From the NCBI RefSeq assembly GCF_042945595.1, contig NZ_CP168493.1, positions 1,426,001 to 1,490,000 of the forward strand: 64,000 nt of DNA, read 5' to 3'. Below the pieces are notes generated by a model. The model was not told the DNA's origin, made no database searches, and worked only from the letters and a program-made list of their open reading frames with translations. Numbering within the stretch: position 1 is the first letter of the stretch; each line of letters starts with the position of its first letter. Of the stretch, positions 17,009 to 26,166 are shown piece after piece. The DNA comes from Psychrobacillus sp042945595. GTDB lineage: Bacteria; Bacillota; Bacilli; Bacillales_A; Planococcaceae. A program made the position numbers and the translations under genes.

Positions 17009-17593
17009 ATGAAAATGAATGTTCCCAATCAAATTTCAATGTTTCGTATTTTTTTAATCCCCATATTTATGTTTTTTATGCTTGTAGATTTTAACTGGGG
17101 AAATGTAAGTTTTCTTGGTGCAACTATCCCTATAGGACAGTTAATTGGAGCTATTATTTTTATCATTGCTTCGATTACGGATTTTATTGATGGCTATTAT
17201 GCTCGAAAATATAATTTAGTAACGAATATGGGGAAATTTTTAGATCCACTAGCAGATAAACTACTTGTTTCAGCTGCACTCATCCTATTAGTCCAGTTTG
17301 GAATTGCTCCTGCTTGGGTAGTAATCTTAATAATTAGTCGCGAATTTGCAGTTACTGGACTGCGCTTAATCCTTGCAAACGAAGGCGAAGTTGTTGCTGC
17401 CAATATGTTGGGTAAAATTAAAATGTGGACGCAAATCGTTGCAATATCTTCGTTGTTATTAGGAAATGTTTTCTTTGAGATGTTCTCCATCCCTTTTGAC
17501 ATGATTATGTTATATGTTTGTCTCGCATTTACTTTATGGTCTGGCTTTGATTACTTCTATTTAAACCGTAAAGTGTTATTGGATTCGAAGTAG
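17009..17593 (+). CDS. pgsA: CDP-diacylglycerol-glycerol-3-phosphate 3-phosphatidyltransferase
   Basis: Makes phosphatidylglycerol phosphate at the membrane, the committed step to phosphatidylglycerol. About 194 residues with four or more membrane helices. The CDP-alcohol phosphotransferase motif is visible as DG-YY-AR-KYNLVTNM-G-KFL-D-PLA-D, with all catalytic aspartates present. The start ATG 17009 is ten bases after AAAGGAG; ATG 17015 is an alternative. The order rodZ-pgsA-cinA-recA matches B. subtilis. Confidence 0.95.
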   Translation: MKMNVPNQISMFRIFLIPIFMFFMLVDFNWGNVSFLGATIPIGQLIGAIIFIIASITDFIDGYYARKYNLVTNMGKFLDPLADKLLVSAALILLVQFGIAPAWVVILIISREFAVTGLRLILANEGEVVAANMLGKIKMWTQIVAISSLLLGNVFFEMFSIPFDMIMLYVCLAFTLWSGFDYFYLNRKVLLDSK

Positions 17594-17610
17594 GAAGGAA
17601 GATTGAGTCG

Positions 17611-18867
17611 ATGAAAGCAGAGATCATTGCAGTTGGTTCAGAATTATTATTAGGGCAAATTTCCAATACAAATGCACGATTTATTTCTTCTCAATTAGCC
17701 GAGCTTGGGATTGATGTGTATTATCACACAGTCGTGGGTGATAATTCCAAACGATTATTTGAAACCATTAAACTAGCAGAACAACGTGCGGATTTAATCA
17801 TTTTCACTGGCGGATTAGGTCCAACTAAAGATGATTTAACAAAAGAAACGATCGCTACATACTTGAATAAAAAATTAATCATGAACGAACATGCCTTAAA
17901 ATACATTGAAGAGTTTTTCAAAAGAATGAATCGCGAAATGACAGAAAACAATAAAAAGCAGGCATTAGTATTAGATGGATGTACTGTACTATCTAATAAG
18001 CATGGAATGGCACCAGGAATGTTGCTGACAGTAGATAAACACTTTTATATGCTACTACCAGGTCCTCCAAAAGAAATGGAGCCAATGTTCCAATTTGAAG
18101 CGAAGCCACTACTTCAAAAACTGTTAAATGGAGAAACCATCATTTTATCGCATGTTATGCGTTTTTATGGAATTGGTGAAGCGGAACTCGAAACAAAAGT
18201 GCAGGACTTATTGGAAAATCAATTGAATCCAACATTAGCACCACTTGCTTCAGATGGAGAAGTTACTTTACGACTTACTGCTAAGAGTAATACAGAGGAA
18301 GAGGCATGGGGGAAAATTGAAATGCTTCAAAATGAGATTTTCAATCGAGTAGGAAAATTCGTGTATGGGTATAACAATGACTCTCTTGCCTCTAAACTGC
18401 AGGAAATATTAAGCGAAAATCATTTAACTATTTCTGCTGCGGAAAGTATGACTGCAGGATTATTTCAATCAGAGCTTGCATCAATTCCTGGAATGGGAGC
18501 AGTATTAGTGGGTGGTATGATAACTTATACTGAAGATATAAAAGTGGAGAAACTCGGAGTTAAAAAACAAGTTATTACCGAATATGGTGTTGTATCTAGT
18601 GAATGTGCAGAAGCCATGGCGATGCGTATTAAAGAAAAGTTTGGAACGAACATTGGGATTGGTATTACAGGAGCAGCTGGTCCAGATGCACACGGTGGAC
18701 AGCCTGCTGGTACTGTTTGGATAGGCATTGTATTGAACGATTTGACCCCTGTTTCATACATGCTAAACCTTTCAGGAATGAGAAACACCAACAGATTGAG
18801 AGCTGTGAAGTTTACCATCCATTATTTAATCCAATTGTTAAGTGAACAAGGATATAAAACAATTTAA
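17611..18867 (+). CDS. cinA: Competence/damage-inducible protein CinA
   Basis: A 418-residue protein with an N-terminal MoeA/MogA-like (MoCF) domain containing GGLGPTKDDLTKE and a C-terminal CinA domain of the NMN deamidase type (AAESMTAGLFQSELASIPG, and GITGAAGPDAHGGQPAGTVWIG). In related bacteria these act as ADP-ribose pyrophosphatase and nicotinamide-mononucleotide deamidase. SD GGAAGGAAG precedes the ATG. It is upstream of recA, as is usual in Gram-positive bacteria, but a terminator and the recA promoter lie between them. Confidence 0.95.
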   Translation: MKAEIIAVGSELLLGQISNTNARFISSQLAELGIDVYYHTVVGDNSKRLFETIKLAEQRADLIIFTGGLGPTKDDLTKETIATYLNKKLIMNEHALKYIEEFFKRMNREMTENNKKQALVLDGCTVLSNKHGMAPGMLLTVDKHFYMLLPGPPKEMEPMFQFEAKPLLQKLLNGETIILSHVMRFYGIGEAELETKVQDLLENQLNPTLAPLASDGEVTLRLTAKSNTEEEAWGKIEMLQNEIFNRVGKFVYGYNNDSLASKLQEILSENHLTISAAESMTAGLFQSELASIPGMGAVLVGGMITYTEDIKVEKLGVKKQVITEYGVVSSECAEAMAMRIKEKFGTNIGIGITGAAGPDAHGGQPAGTVWIGIVLNDLTPVSYMLNLSGMRNTNRLRAVKFTIHYLIQLLSEQGYKTI

Positions 18868-18902
18868 CATGATCACCCTATCAAAATAGAATTTTCAGCA
18901 TC

Positions 18903-18938
18903 AAAAACGGTTCAAAATTGAATTTTGGACTGTTTTTA
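18903..18938 (+). terminator. Terminator after cinA
   Basis: AAAACGGTTCAAAAT pairs with ATTTTGGACTGTTTT (two mismatched pairs) and ends in TTTTT. It separates cinA from recA. Confidence 0.75.
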
Positions 18939-18969
18939 GCTTCTAAAATGAAATTGATGGAAAAAATAA

Positions 18970-18983
18970 CGAATAAACGTTCG
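18970..18983. promoter_or_regulatory. LexA (DinR) operator of recA
   Basis: CGAATAAACGTTCG differs by one base from the Gram-positive SOS box CGAAC-N4-GTTCG. It lies immediately upstream of the recA -35 element. LexA, encoded at 60683-61309, should bind here. Confidence 0.85.
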
Positions 18984-18991
18984 CTTTTTTC

Positions 18992-19020
18992 TTGTATATT
19001 TCTCAAATACCTAGTATAGT
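18992..19020 (+). promoter_or_regulatory. recA promoter
   Basis: TTGTAT at 18992-18997 and TATAGT at 19015-19020 are 17 bases apart. They follow the LexA box and precede GAGGAGG and the TTG start of recA. Confidence 0.7.
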
Positions 19021-19065
19021 AGAGATAGAAATAAAATCAGACTTTCTTTTGAGGAGGAAATACAG

Positions 19066-20127
19066 TTGGCAAATGATCGTAAAGCAGCTTTAGAAATGGC
19101 TTTAAAACAAATAGAGAAACAATTTGGTAAAGGTTCAATTATGAGACTTGGAGAAAAGACAGATAGAGAGATTTCTACTTCTTCTAGTGGCTCTTTAGCA
19201 CTTGATGCCGCATTAGGAATAGGTGGATATCCAAGAGGTCGTATTATTGAAATATATGGTCCGGAAAGTTCCGGTAAAACAACTGTAGCTCTTCATGCCA
19301 TTGCAGAAATACAAAAAACTGGTGGGCAAGCAGCTTTTATTGATGCAGAGCATGCATTAGACCCAGTTTATGCACAAAAACTAGGTGTAAATATTGATGA
19401 GTTACTTTTGTCTCAACCTGATACAGGAGAGCAAGCACTTGAAATTGCAGAGGCATTAGTACGAAGTGGTGCTGTGGAAATTTTAGTAATTGACTCTGTT
19501 GCTGCTTTAGTACCGAAAGCAGAAATCGAAGGAGAAATGGGAGATTCACATATTGGTCTTCAAGCTCGTTTAATGTCACAAGCATTACGTAAGCTTTCTG
19601 GTGCTATTAACAAATCAAACACTATAGCTATTTTCATCAATCAAATTCGTGAAAAAGTAGGTGTAATGTTTGGAAATCCAGAAGTAACACCAGGTGGACG
19701 TGCACTTAAGTTCTATAGTTCGGTACGTTTAGAAGTTAGACGTGCAGAAGCGATTAAACAAGGAACTGATATTGTAGGTAATAAAACAAAGATTAAAGTA
19801 GTAAAAAACAAAGTAGCACCTCCATTTAAAACTGCAGAAGTAGATATTATGTATGGTGAAGGAATTTCTCAAGAAGGAGAAATTATCGATATAGGTTCAG
19901 ATATGGATATTGTACAAAAAAGTGGTTCTTGGTATGCATACAATGAAGAACGCATTGGTCAAGGTAGAGAAAATGCGAAACAATTCCTAAAAGAGAATCC
20001 AACAGCGAAGAATGAAATAGCTGCTAAAATACGTGAATCTATGGGAATGACTGCTAGTTCCTTAACAATTGCTGCACATGAGGTAGAAGACGATGAAGAA
20101 TTTGAATTATTATTAACGGAAGAATAA
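19066..20127 (+). CDS. recA: Recombinase RecA
   Basis: The ATP-dependent strand-exchange protein of homologous recombination and the co-protease for LexA. The 353-residue protein is of normal length with Walker A GPESSGKTT at residues 65-73, the Walker B strand ILVIDSVAAL, the L2 loop region NQIREKVGVMFGNPEVTPGG and an acidic C-terminus. The TTG start follows GAGGAGG. It stands as a single transcription unit between a cinA terminator and its own terminator, under LexA control by the box at 18970. Confidence 0.98.
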   Translation: MANDRKAALEMALKQIEKQFGKGSIMRLGEKTDREISTSSSGSLALDAALGIGGYPRGRIIEIYGPESSGKTTVALHAIAEIQKTGGQAAFIDAEHALDPVYAQKLGVNIDELLLSQPDTGEQALEIAEALVRSGAVEILVIDSVAALVPKAEIEGEMGDSHIGLQARLMSQALRKLSGAINKSNTIAIFINQIREKVGVMFGNPEVTPGGRALKFYSSVRLEVRRAEAIKQGTDIVGNKTKIKVVKNKVAPPFKTAEVDIMYGEGISQEGEIIDIGSDMDIVQKSGSWYAYNEERIGQGRENAKQFLKENPTAKNEIAAKIRESMGMTASSLTIAAHEVEDDEEFELLLTEE

Positions 20128-20135
20128 AATATTGA

Positions 20136-20167
20136 AAAGTCTCTCAATTATTGGGAGATTTTTTTTA
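20136..20167 (+). terminator. recA terminator
   Basis: TCTCTCAA pairs with TTGGGAGA (one G-T pair) around TTA, followed by eight T residues. Confidence 0.8.
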
Positions 20168-20185
20168 TATATTCCTTTCGTTTCC

Positions 20186-20214
20186 TTGACAGAGTATTTC
20201 TACATCTATACAAT
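20186..20214 (+). promoter_or_regulatory. rny promoter candidate
   Basis: A perfect TTGACA (20186-20191) and TACAAT (20209-20214) are 17 bases apart, about 110 bases upstream of the rny start. The -10 overlaps an inverted repeat, ACAATT-AA-AATTGT, that could be an operator. Confidence 0.6.
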
Positions 20215-20322
20215 TAAAATTGTATAATTTCTTTAATAAAAGATGAATAGGCAATACATTTATACAATAGTATATATGTGCCGATTGAAACTTTAAAAAG
20301 TATAGCAATAGGGGGTGTTCGA

Positions 20323-21879
20323 ATGTTAGGAATTATCATCTCCGCTTTGCTTAGTCTGATTGTTGGTGCCTTTGTTAGTTATAAATATCTGAAAAAAGTG
20401 AACGATTCAAAAGTGACCGGTGCAAAACAATCTTCTGCACTCATCTTAGATGAAGCAAAGCGAGAAGCAGAAGCTTTGAAGAAAGAAGCACTGTTAGAAG
20501 CTAAAGATGAAACTCACCAATTACGAAATGAAGCTGAATCTGACATCCGTGAACGCCGTATGGAACTGCAAAAACAGGAAAATCGGTTAGTACAAAGAGA
20601 AGAGAATCTTGATCGTAAGGATGATGCTCTAAACAAGAGAGAAGTAAGTCTTGAGCGTAAAGAAGATGCTCTAACTGAAAGACAACAGCATATCGAACAG
20701 AAGGAAAGCAAAGTGGACGAGCTAGTTGGAATGCAAAAAAGCGAACTTGAAAGAGTTTCTACCTTATCACGTGAAGAAGCGAAGTCGATTATTCTTCAAG
20801 AAGTAGAAAATGAGCTAGCAACTGACATAGCTGTAATGACAAAAGAGTCGGAAACTCGTGCAAAAGAAGAGTCTGACAAAAAATCTCGTGAAATCCTTTC
20901 GCTTGCATTACAACGTTTTGCAGCTGATCATGTAGCAGAAACAACCGTTTCCGTTGTTAATTTACCAAACGATGAGATGAAAGGTCGCATCATTGGTCGT
21001 GAAGGTCGAAACATTCGTACGTTAGAAACTTTAACAGGAATTGACTTAATTATTGATGATACGCCAGAAGCTGTTATTCTATCAGGATTTGACCCTATAC
21101 GTAGAGAGACTGCCCGTTTAGCACTTGAAAAATTAGTACAAGATGGACGCATTCACCCAGCACGTATTGAAGAAATGGTAGAAAAATCTAGAAGAGAAGT
21201 GGATGAGCAAATCCGCGAGATTGGTGAACAAACAACATTTGACATGGGTATTCACAATCTACATCCAGACCTTATGAAGATTTTAGGTAGACTCCGCTAT
21301 CGTACAAGCTACGGTCAAAATGTATTAAAGCATTCTACTGAAGTAGCATTTTTAGCTGGATTACTAGCAGCAGAGCTTGGAGAAGATGTAACACTTGCAA
21401 GACGCGCTGGATTACTTCACGATATTGGGAAAGCAATTGACCATGAAGTGGAAGGAAGTCATGTAGAAATTGGTGTAGAACTAGCAACCAAGTATAAAGA
21501 GCATCCTGTTGTGATTAACAGTATTGCTTCCCATCATGGCGACACGGAAGCTACTTCTGTTATCGCCGTACTTGTAGCAGCTGCAGATGCACTGTCTGCT
21601 GCTCGTCCTGGGGCTAGAAGTGAAACACTAGAAAACTACATTCGTCGTTTGGAGAAACTAGAAGAAATTTCAGAATCGTACGAAGGCGTTGAAAAATCTT
21701 TCGCAATACAAGCAGGAAGAGAGATTCGTATTATGGTTCGTCCTGACCAAATTGATGATTTAACTGCACATCGTTTGGCAAGAGATATCCGTAAGCGAAT
21801 TGAAGAAGAACTAGATTATCCTGGTCATATTAAAGTAACAGTTATTCGGGAAACTAGAGCGGTAGAATACGCAAAATAA
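20323..21879 (+). CDS. rny: Ribonuclease Y
   Basis: The membrane-anchored endonuclease that starts much of Gram-positive mRNA decay. About 518 residues: an N-terminal membrane helix (MLGIIISALLSLIVGAFV), a long coiled coil rich in E, K and R to about residue 200, a KH domain (PNDEMKGRIIGREGRNIRTLE) and an HD domain (LLHDIGKAIDHE). The ATG 20323 follows GGGGGTG and matches the B. subtilis start; the earlier GTG at 20278 lacks a ribosome site. It precedes ymdB, as in B. subtilis. RicA, encoded at 27714, belongs to the complex that modulates RNase Y. Confidence 0.96.
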   Translation: MLGIIISALLSLIVGAFVSYKYLKKVNDSKVTGAKQSSALILDEAKREAEALKKEALLEAKDETHQLRNEAESDIRERRMELQKQENRLVQREENLDRKDDALNKREVSLERKEDALTERQQHIEQKESKVDELVGMQKSELERVSTLSREEAKSIILQEVENELATDIAVMTKESETRAKEESDKKSREILSLALQRFAADHVAETTVSVVNLPNDEMKGRIIGREGRNIRTLETLTGIDLIIDDTPEAVILSGFDPIRRETARLALEKLVQDGRIHPARIEEMVEKSRREVDEQIREIGEQTTFDMGIHNLHPDLMKILGRLRYRTSYGQNVLKHSTEVAFLAGLLAAELGEDVTLARRAGLLHDIGKAIDHEVEGSHVEIGVELATKYKEHPVVINSIASHHGDTEATSVIAVLVAAADALSAARPGARSETLENYIRRLEKLEEISESYEGVEKSFAIQAGREIRIMVRPDQIDDLTAHRLARDIRKRIEEELDYPGHIKVTVIRETRAVEYAK

Positions 21880-21883
21880 TAGA

Positions 21884-21912
21884 AAAAAGGCTTCGTTAAG
21901 AAGCCTTTTTTT
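21884..21912 (+). terminator. Terminator after rny
   Basis: AAAAGGCTTC pairs with GAAGCCTTTT around a 5-base loop and is followed by T residues. The ymdB ribosome site comes soon after. Confidence 0.85.
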
Positions 21913-21935
21913 CGTGAAAGGATTGGAGTAAACAA

Positions 21936-22733
21936 ATGAAAATATTATTTATAGGTGACATTGTTGGTTCTATAGGAAGAGATACATTGGAGAGTTATTT
22001 GCCAAGATTAAAAAGAAAATATGCGCCGGATGTAGTTATTGCAAATGGAGAAAATGCTGCGGCAGGGAGAGGGATTACGAAAAGTATTTTCCAATCATTA
22101 TTACATATAGGTGTAGATGTGGTAACAATGGGTAATCATACTTGGGATCAGAAAGAAATTATGGACTTTATTGATGACACAGATTATTTAATCCGTCCTG
22201 CAAATTTTTCTGAAGAAGCTCCTGGTAAAGGAATGACGACCATTTCGAAAAATGGACAAACTATTTCCGTTATCAATATGCATGGAAGAACTTTTTTACC
22301 TCCACACGACGATCCGTTTAAGAAAGCAACGGAGTTAGTAGAAGAAGCAAAAAAAATATCTCCCATCATCTTCGTAGATTTTCATGCGGAAGCAACAAGT
22401 GAAAAAATTGCATTTGGTTGGCATTTAGATGGTAAAGCTTCTGTTGTGGTAGGAACGCATACACATGTTCAGACAGCTGATTCACGGATTTTGCCAGGAG
22501 GAACAGCATATATTACAGATGTTGGAATGACTGGTCCTTACGACGAGGTTTTAGGTATGAAAAAAGAGGATGTTTTATATCGTTTCCAAACGAATATGCC
22601 CACTCGTTTTGAAGTTCCAAAAACTGGTCGTTCCGTATTGAGTGGTTTTTTTGTAGAAGTAAATGATTCTACGGGAAAAGCTATTCATCAAGAACGTGTT
22701 TATATAAATGATGATTACCCGTTTAAAGGGTAA
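21936..22733 (+). CDS. ymdB: YmdB family metallophosphodiesterase
   Basis: A 265-residue calcineurin-like phosphodiesterase with the metal motifs GDIVGSIGRD at the N-terminus, NGENAA and MGNHTWD, and a C-terminal GTHTHVQTAD. The B. subtilis homologue hydrolyses cyclic nucleotides and is needed for biofilm formation and nanotube phenotypes. It follows rny directly, the usual arrangement. The ATG is preceded by GGATTGGAG. Complete, with all metal ligands visible. Confidence 0.93.
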   Translation: MKILFIGDIVGSIGRDTLESYLPRLKRKYAPDVVIANGENAAAGRGITKSIFQSLLHIGVDVVTMGNHTWDQKEIMDFIDDTDYLIRPANFSEEAPGKGMTTISKNGQTISVINMHGRTFLPPHDDPFKKATELVEEAKKISPIIFVDFHAEATSEKIAFGWHLDGKASVVVGTHTHVQTADSRILPGGTAYITDVGMTGPYDEVLGMKKEDVLYRFQTNMPTRFEVPKTGRSVLSGFFVEVNDSTGKAIHQERVYINDDYPFKG

Positions 22734-22765
22734 AAGAGTCTAAAAAAAATCCTTTTAGCATAAGT

Positions 22766-22797
22766 TAGATTATGGACGCAAGCAAGTTCATAATCTA
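22766..22797. other. Inverted repeat in the spoVS leader
   Basis: TAGATTATG (22766-22774) pairs perfectly with CATAATCTA (22789-22797) around a 14-base GC-containing loop, ending seven bases before the spoVS ribosome site AAAGGAG. There is no T tract, so it is not a terminator. It may be an operator or an mRNA 5' stabiliser. Confidence 0.4.
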
Positions 22798-22818
22798 GCG
22801 ATAAAAGGAGAAATGATA

Positions 22819-23085
22819 GTGGATTCTTTAAAAGTATCTTCTCGTTCCAACCCAAATTCAGTTGCAGGTGCATTAGTTGCAGTAATAAGAGAACAAGGGT
22901 ATGCAGAGATGCAAGCAGTAGGAGCAGGCGCATTAAATCAGGCAATTAAAGCAATTGCAATTGCAAGAGGATTTGTTGCACCTAGTGGTACTGATTTGAC
23001 TTGTTCACCTGCTTTCACAGATATTGTAATTTCAGGTGAAGATCGAACGGCTTTGAAATTATTAGTAGAAAAAAGGTCGAAATAA
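22819..23085 (+). CDS. spoVS: Stage V sporulation protein S
   Basis: An 88-residue Alba-like protein needed for normal spore coat and late sporulation; it is among the most conserved small proteins of spore formers. The sequence keeps SNPNSVAGALVAVIREQGYAEMQAVGAGALNQAIKAIAIARGFVAPSG in recognisable form. The GTG 22819 is eight bases after AAAGGAG, while an ATG at 22813 is only two bases from it, so the GTG is preferred. It follows ymdB, as in B. subtilis. Confidence 0.95.
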   Translation: MDSLKVSSRSNPNSVAGALVAVIREQGYAEMQAVGAGALNQAIKAIAIARGFVAPSGTDLTCSPAFTDIVISGEDRTALKLLVEKRSK

Positions 23086-23202
23086 CTTTAGACTTTTGAA
23101 TATGTGTTTTCATTATTGTGATGAATTTAGGTTACTTCGACTGAACAGCGCATAGTAAGCAGTAGGAGGTTTCACCTTTCAGTTTAAATATTAACATAAT
23201 CC

Positions 23203-23238
23203 GAAGTCGCTATTGTTATCAGTAGCGACTTCATTTTT
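23203..23238 (+). terminator. Terminator between spoVS and korA
   Basis: GAAGTCGCTA pairs perfectly with TAGCGACTTC around a 10-base loop, followed by ATTTTTG. It is the only clear feature in the 323-base gap 23086-23408; downstream there is only a weak CTTCAT/ATGAAG inverted repeat near 23351-23369. Confidence 0.85.
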
Positions 23239-23408
23239 GTTTAAAAGAATCCATACATAATGATATTCTGAATATATTGTGACGAGGTAATTCCGTCAAA
23301 GGTCTGAACTTCATGAAAAAATAGGGAGAAAACATAGTGATTCTGAGTACTTCATGATAAACTTATGAAGGAAAAAAGCATTTAACCAGATAGTAAGGAG
23401 ATGTTAGT

Positions 23409-25151
23409 ATGTTGCAACAACTTTCATGGAAAGTAGGCGGGCAGCAAGGAGAGGGTATTGAAAGTACTGGGGAGATTTTCTCCATGGCGATGAATCGCCT
23501 AGGGTATTACCTCTACGGATATCGTCATTTCTCTTCTCGTATTAAAGGTGGACACACGAATAATAAAATCTGTGTACGACCAACGCAAGTCCGTACAATT
23601 CCGGATGATCTAGATATACTTGTAGCATTCGATCAAGAGACAATAGATGTTAATTACAAAGAGCTTACCGAAAAAAGTGTTATCTTAGCCGATGCTAAAT
23701 TCTCACCAGTTTCACCAGAAGACTGTCTTGCACCAATGTACATTGTACCTTTTACAGAAATTGCTGCAGAACTTGGTACGTCTTTAATGAAAAACATGGT
23801 AGCTATAGGAGCAACTTCCGCTTTATTGAATTTAGATAAAGCAGTGTTCCAAGGAGTAGTAGACGAGATCTTTGGTAAAAAAGGAACAGAAGTAGTAGAA
23901 AAAAATATGCAAGCGATTCAACAAGGTTTTGATATTATGGCGGAGCAATTAGGCGATCGTATAGGGGAATGGGAACTTGTTGCTGCTGACGGTAAGCATC
24001 GTATGTTCATGATTGGAAATGACGCGATTGCACTTGGGGCATTAACAGCGGGTGTTCGATTCATGGCAGCGTATCCAATCACGCCAGCATCTGAAATTAT
24101 GGAATACATGATTAAGAAGCTGCCGTTATTTGGTGGAGCGGTTATTCAAACAGAAGATGAGATTGCAGCCGCAACGATGGCAATTGGTTCAAACTACGGT
24201 GGAGTACGTGCATTTACTGCTTCAGCAGGACCAGGATTATCACTTATGATGGAGGCAATTGGATTATCAGGTATGACAGAGCAACCGCTTGTAATTGTCG
24301 ATACACAGCGTGGTGGCCCATCAACAGGCCTTCCAACCAAACAAGAACAATCCGATTTAATGCAAATGATTTACGGTACGCATGGTGAAATTCCTAAAGT
24401 GGTTATTGCACCAAGTACAGGCGAAGAAGCCTTTTTTGATACGATTCAAGCATTTAATATAGCAGAAGAATTACAATGTCCTGTAATTATTTTATCAGAT
24501 CTACAACTTTCTCTTGGGAAACAAACAGTGGAGCCATTTGACTATTCTAAAATTGAAATTCGACGTGGTAAATTAATTCAAAACGAAGAAATTCCACCGA
24601 CAGAAGATAAATCGTATTTCAAACGTTATGAAGTAACAGAAGATGGTGTTTCACCTCGAGTACTTCCAGGGACGGAGCATGCAATCCACCACGTAACTGG
24701 TGTAGAACATGATGAAACAGGAAAACCTTCTGAAGCTGCAACAAATCGTATATTACAAATGGACAAACGTTTAGGTAAGTTAAAGCATATCAATTTCAGT
24801 GAACCTGTTTATGTAAATGCTCCTTATGAAGATGCAGATATTTTATTCGTTGGATTTAATTCTACAAGAGGCGTGTTAGAAGAATTACAGCAGACACTTA
24901 TTTCGCAAGGAATGAAAGTGAACCATGCACATATTCGATTAATTCATCCATTCCCGATAAAAGAAATGGAAGCTCTAGTAGCAAATGCAAAAAAAATAGT
25001 CGTTGTTGAAAATAATGCTACAGGCCAACTTGCCAACATATTAAAAATGAATGTTGGCGGACATGATAAAGTAATTAATGTAACGAAGTACGATGGAACG
25101 CCTTTCTTACCATTACAGCTTGAAAAACAAGTAAAGGAGTTGCTTAACTAA
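23409..25151 (+). CDS. korA: 2-oxoacid:ferredoxin oxidoreductase, alpha subunit (gamma-alpha fusion)
   Basis: A 580-residue subunit that, with KorB, oxidatively decarboxylates a 2-oxoacid (probably 2-oxoglutarate) to acyl-CoA and reduced ferredoxin. Residues about 1-190 are the gamma domain (KVGGQQGEGIESTGEIF), followed by the alpha pyrimidine-binding domain with AAYPITPASEIMEYM and a C-terminal CoA-related domain. SD AAGGAG precedes the ATG. The stop overlaps the korB start by one base. In B. subtilis tdh and kbl occupy this place between spoVS and miaB. The choice of 2-oxoglutarate over another 2-oxoacid is from family resemblance only. Confidence 0.9.
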   Translation: MLQQLSWKVGGQQGEGIESTGEIFSMAMNRLGYYLYGYRHFSSRIKGGHTNNKICVRPTQVRTIPDDLDILVAFDQETIDVNYKELTEKSVILADAKFSPVSPEDCLAPMYIVPFTEIAAELGTSLMKNMVAIGATSALLNLDKAVFQGVVDEIFGKKGTEVVEKNMQAIQQGFDIMAEQLGDRIGEWELVAADGKHRMFMIGNDAIALGALTAGVRFMAAYPITPASEIMEYMIKKLPLFGGAVIQTEDEIAAATMAIGSNYGGVRAFTASAGPGLSLMMEAIGLSGMTEQPLVIVDTQRGGPSTGLPTKQEQSDLMQMIYGTHGEIPKVVIAPSTGEEAFFDTIQAFNIAEELQCPVIILSDLQLSLGKQTVEPFDYSKIEIRRGKLIQNEEIPPTEDKSYFKRYEVTEDGVSPRVLPGTEHAIHHVTGVEHDETGKPSEAATNRILQMDKRLGKLKHINFSEPVYVNAPYEDADILFVGFNSTRGVLEELQQTLISQGMKVNHAHIRLIHPFPIKEMEALVANAKKIVVVENNATGQLANILKMNVGGHDKVINVTKYDGTPFLPLQLEKQVKELLN

Positions 25152-26017
25152 TGGTAACGTTTAAAGATTTTCGTAATAATGTAAAACCAAACTGGTGCCC
25201 AGGTTGTGGTGACTTTTCTGTTCAAGCAGCTATTCAACGTGCGGCTGCAAATGTTGGTATTCAGCCTCATGAATTAGCAGTAATCTCTGGTATTGGCTGT
25301 TCAGGTCGTATTTCAGGATATATTCATTCTTATGGGTTTCATGGTATTCACGGGAGAGCACTTCCAATTGCTCAAGGTTTAAAAATGGCAAATAAAGATT
25401 TACACGTCATCGCATCTGGGGGAGACGGTGACGGTTTTGCCATTGGACTTGGACATACGATTCATTCCATTCGTCGTAATATCGATATAACCTATGTCGT
25501 AATGGATAACCAAATCTACGGATTAACTAAAGGGCAAACTTCTCCTCGCTCGGCAGAGGGGTTTAAAACGAAATCTACTCCAGGAGGAGCGATTGAGCCT
25601 TCCCTTAAACCGCTTGAATTAGCACTTACTTCTGGTGCTACGTTCGTTGCACAAGGATTTTCATCCGATATTAAAGAACTAACTGCGATTATTGAAGCGG
25701 GGATTAACCATAAAGGTTTTTCATTTATTAATGTGTTTAGTCCATGTGTAACATACAACAAAGTAAATACGTATGATTGGTTTAAAGAACATTTAACGAA
25801 GCTTTCTAATATAGAAGGTTATGATCATACGAATCGGGAAGAAGCAATGCAAGTAGTAATGGAAAAAGAAGGTCTTGTAACAGGTATCATTTATCAAAAC
25901 CAACATGCTCCATCTTATCAAGAACAAGTTCCAGGATATGCAGAAAATCCACTTGCTGATCAAAATTTAAAAATGAGTGAAGAAGAATTTAACGTTTTAT
26001 TGCAAGATTTTATGTAA
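25151..26017 (+). CDS. korB: 2-oxoacid:ferredoxin oxidoreductase, beta subunit
   Basis: A 288-residue thiamine-diphosphate subunit. The N-terminus has the cluster motif WCPGCGDFS, and ASGGDGDGFAIGLGH carries the TPP/Mg motif, followed by NQIYGLTKGQTSPRS. The TAATG overlap with korA implies tight coupling. Together the pair forms a CoA-dependent, ferredoxin-linked bypass or supplement of 2-oxoglutarate dehydrogenase. A terminator follows at 26023. Confidence 0.92.
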   Translation: MVTFKDFRNNVKPNWCPGCGDFSVQAAIQRAAANVGIQPHELAVISGIGCSGRISGYIHSYGFHGIHGRALPIAQGLKMANKDLHVIASGGDGDGFAIGLGHTIHSIRRNIDITYVVMDNQIYGLTKGQTSPRSAEGFKTKSTPGGAIEPSLKPLELALTSGATFVAQGFSSDIKELTAIIEAGINHKGFSFINVFSPCVTYNKVNTYDWFKEHLTKLSNIEGYDHTNREEAMQVVMEKEGLVTGIIYQNQHAPSYQEQVPGYAENPLADQNLKMSEEEFNVLLQDFM

Positions 26018-26022
26018 TATGT

Positions 26023-26055
26023 AAGACTGCCGATGCAAATTGGTGGTCTTTTTAT
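26023..26055 (+). terminator. korAB terminator
   Basis: AAGACTGCC pairs with GGTGGTCTT (two wobble-type positions) and is followed by TTTTATG. Confidence 0.7.
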
Positions 26056-26085
26056 GTCTAATTAACAACTTTTAAGGGTAATACC

Positions 26086-26115
26086 TTGTAGCAATAGACT
26101 GCTATTCAGTATAAT
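26086..26115 (+). promoter_or_regulatory. miaB promoter and adjacent leader hairpin
   Basis: TTGTAG (26086-26091) and a perfect TATAAT (26110-26115) are 18 bases apart. Just downstream a perfect 8-bp hairpin, ATTCGTAT-TTTT-ATACGAAT (26128-26147), stands in the 5' leader, seven bases before the ribosome site. Confidence 0.6.
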
Positions 26116-26166
26116 AGTAGGATGGATATTCGTATTTTTATACGAATGTACGAAAGGAGCGTTCTC

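Noticed and set aside
23239..23408. Possible riboswitch or T-box leader before korA
   Set aside because: There is no T-box TGGNACCGCG motif, no specifier loop and no antiterminator/terminator pair directly before the gene; only weak short inverted repeats are seen.
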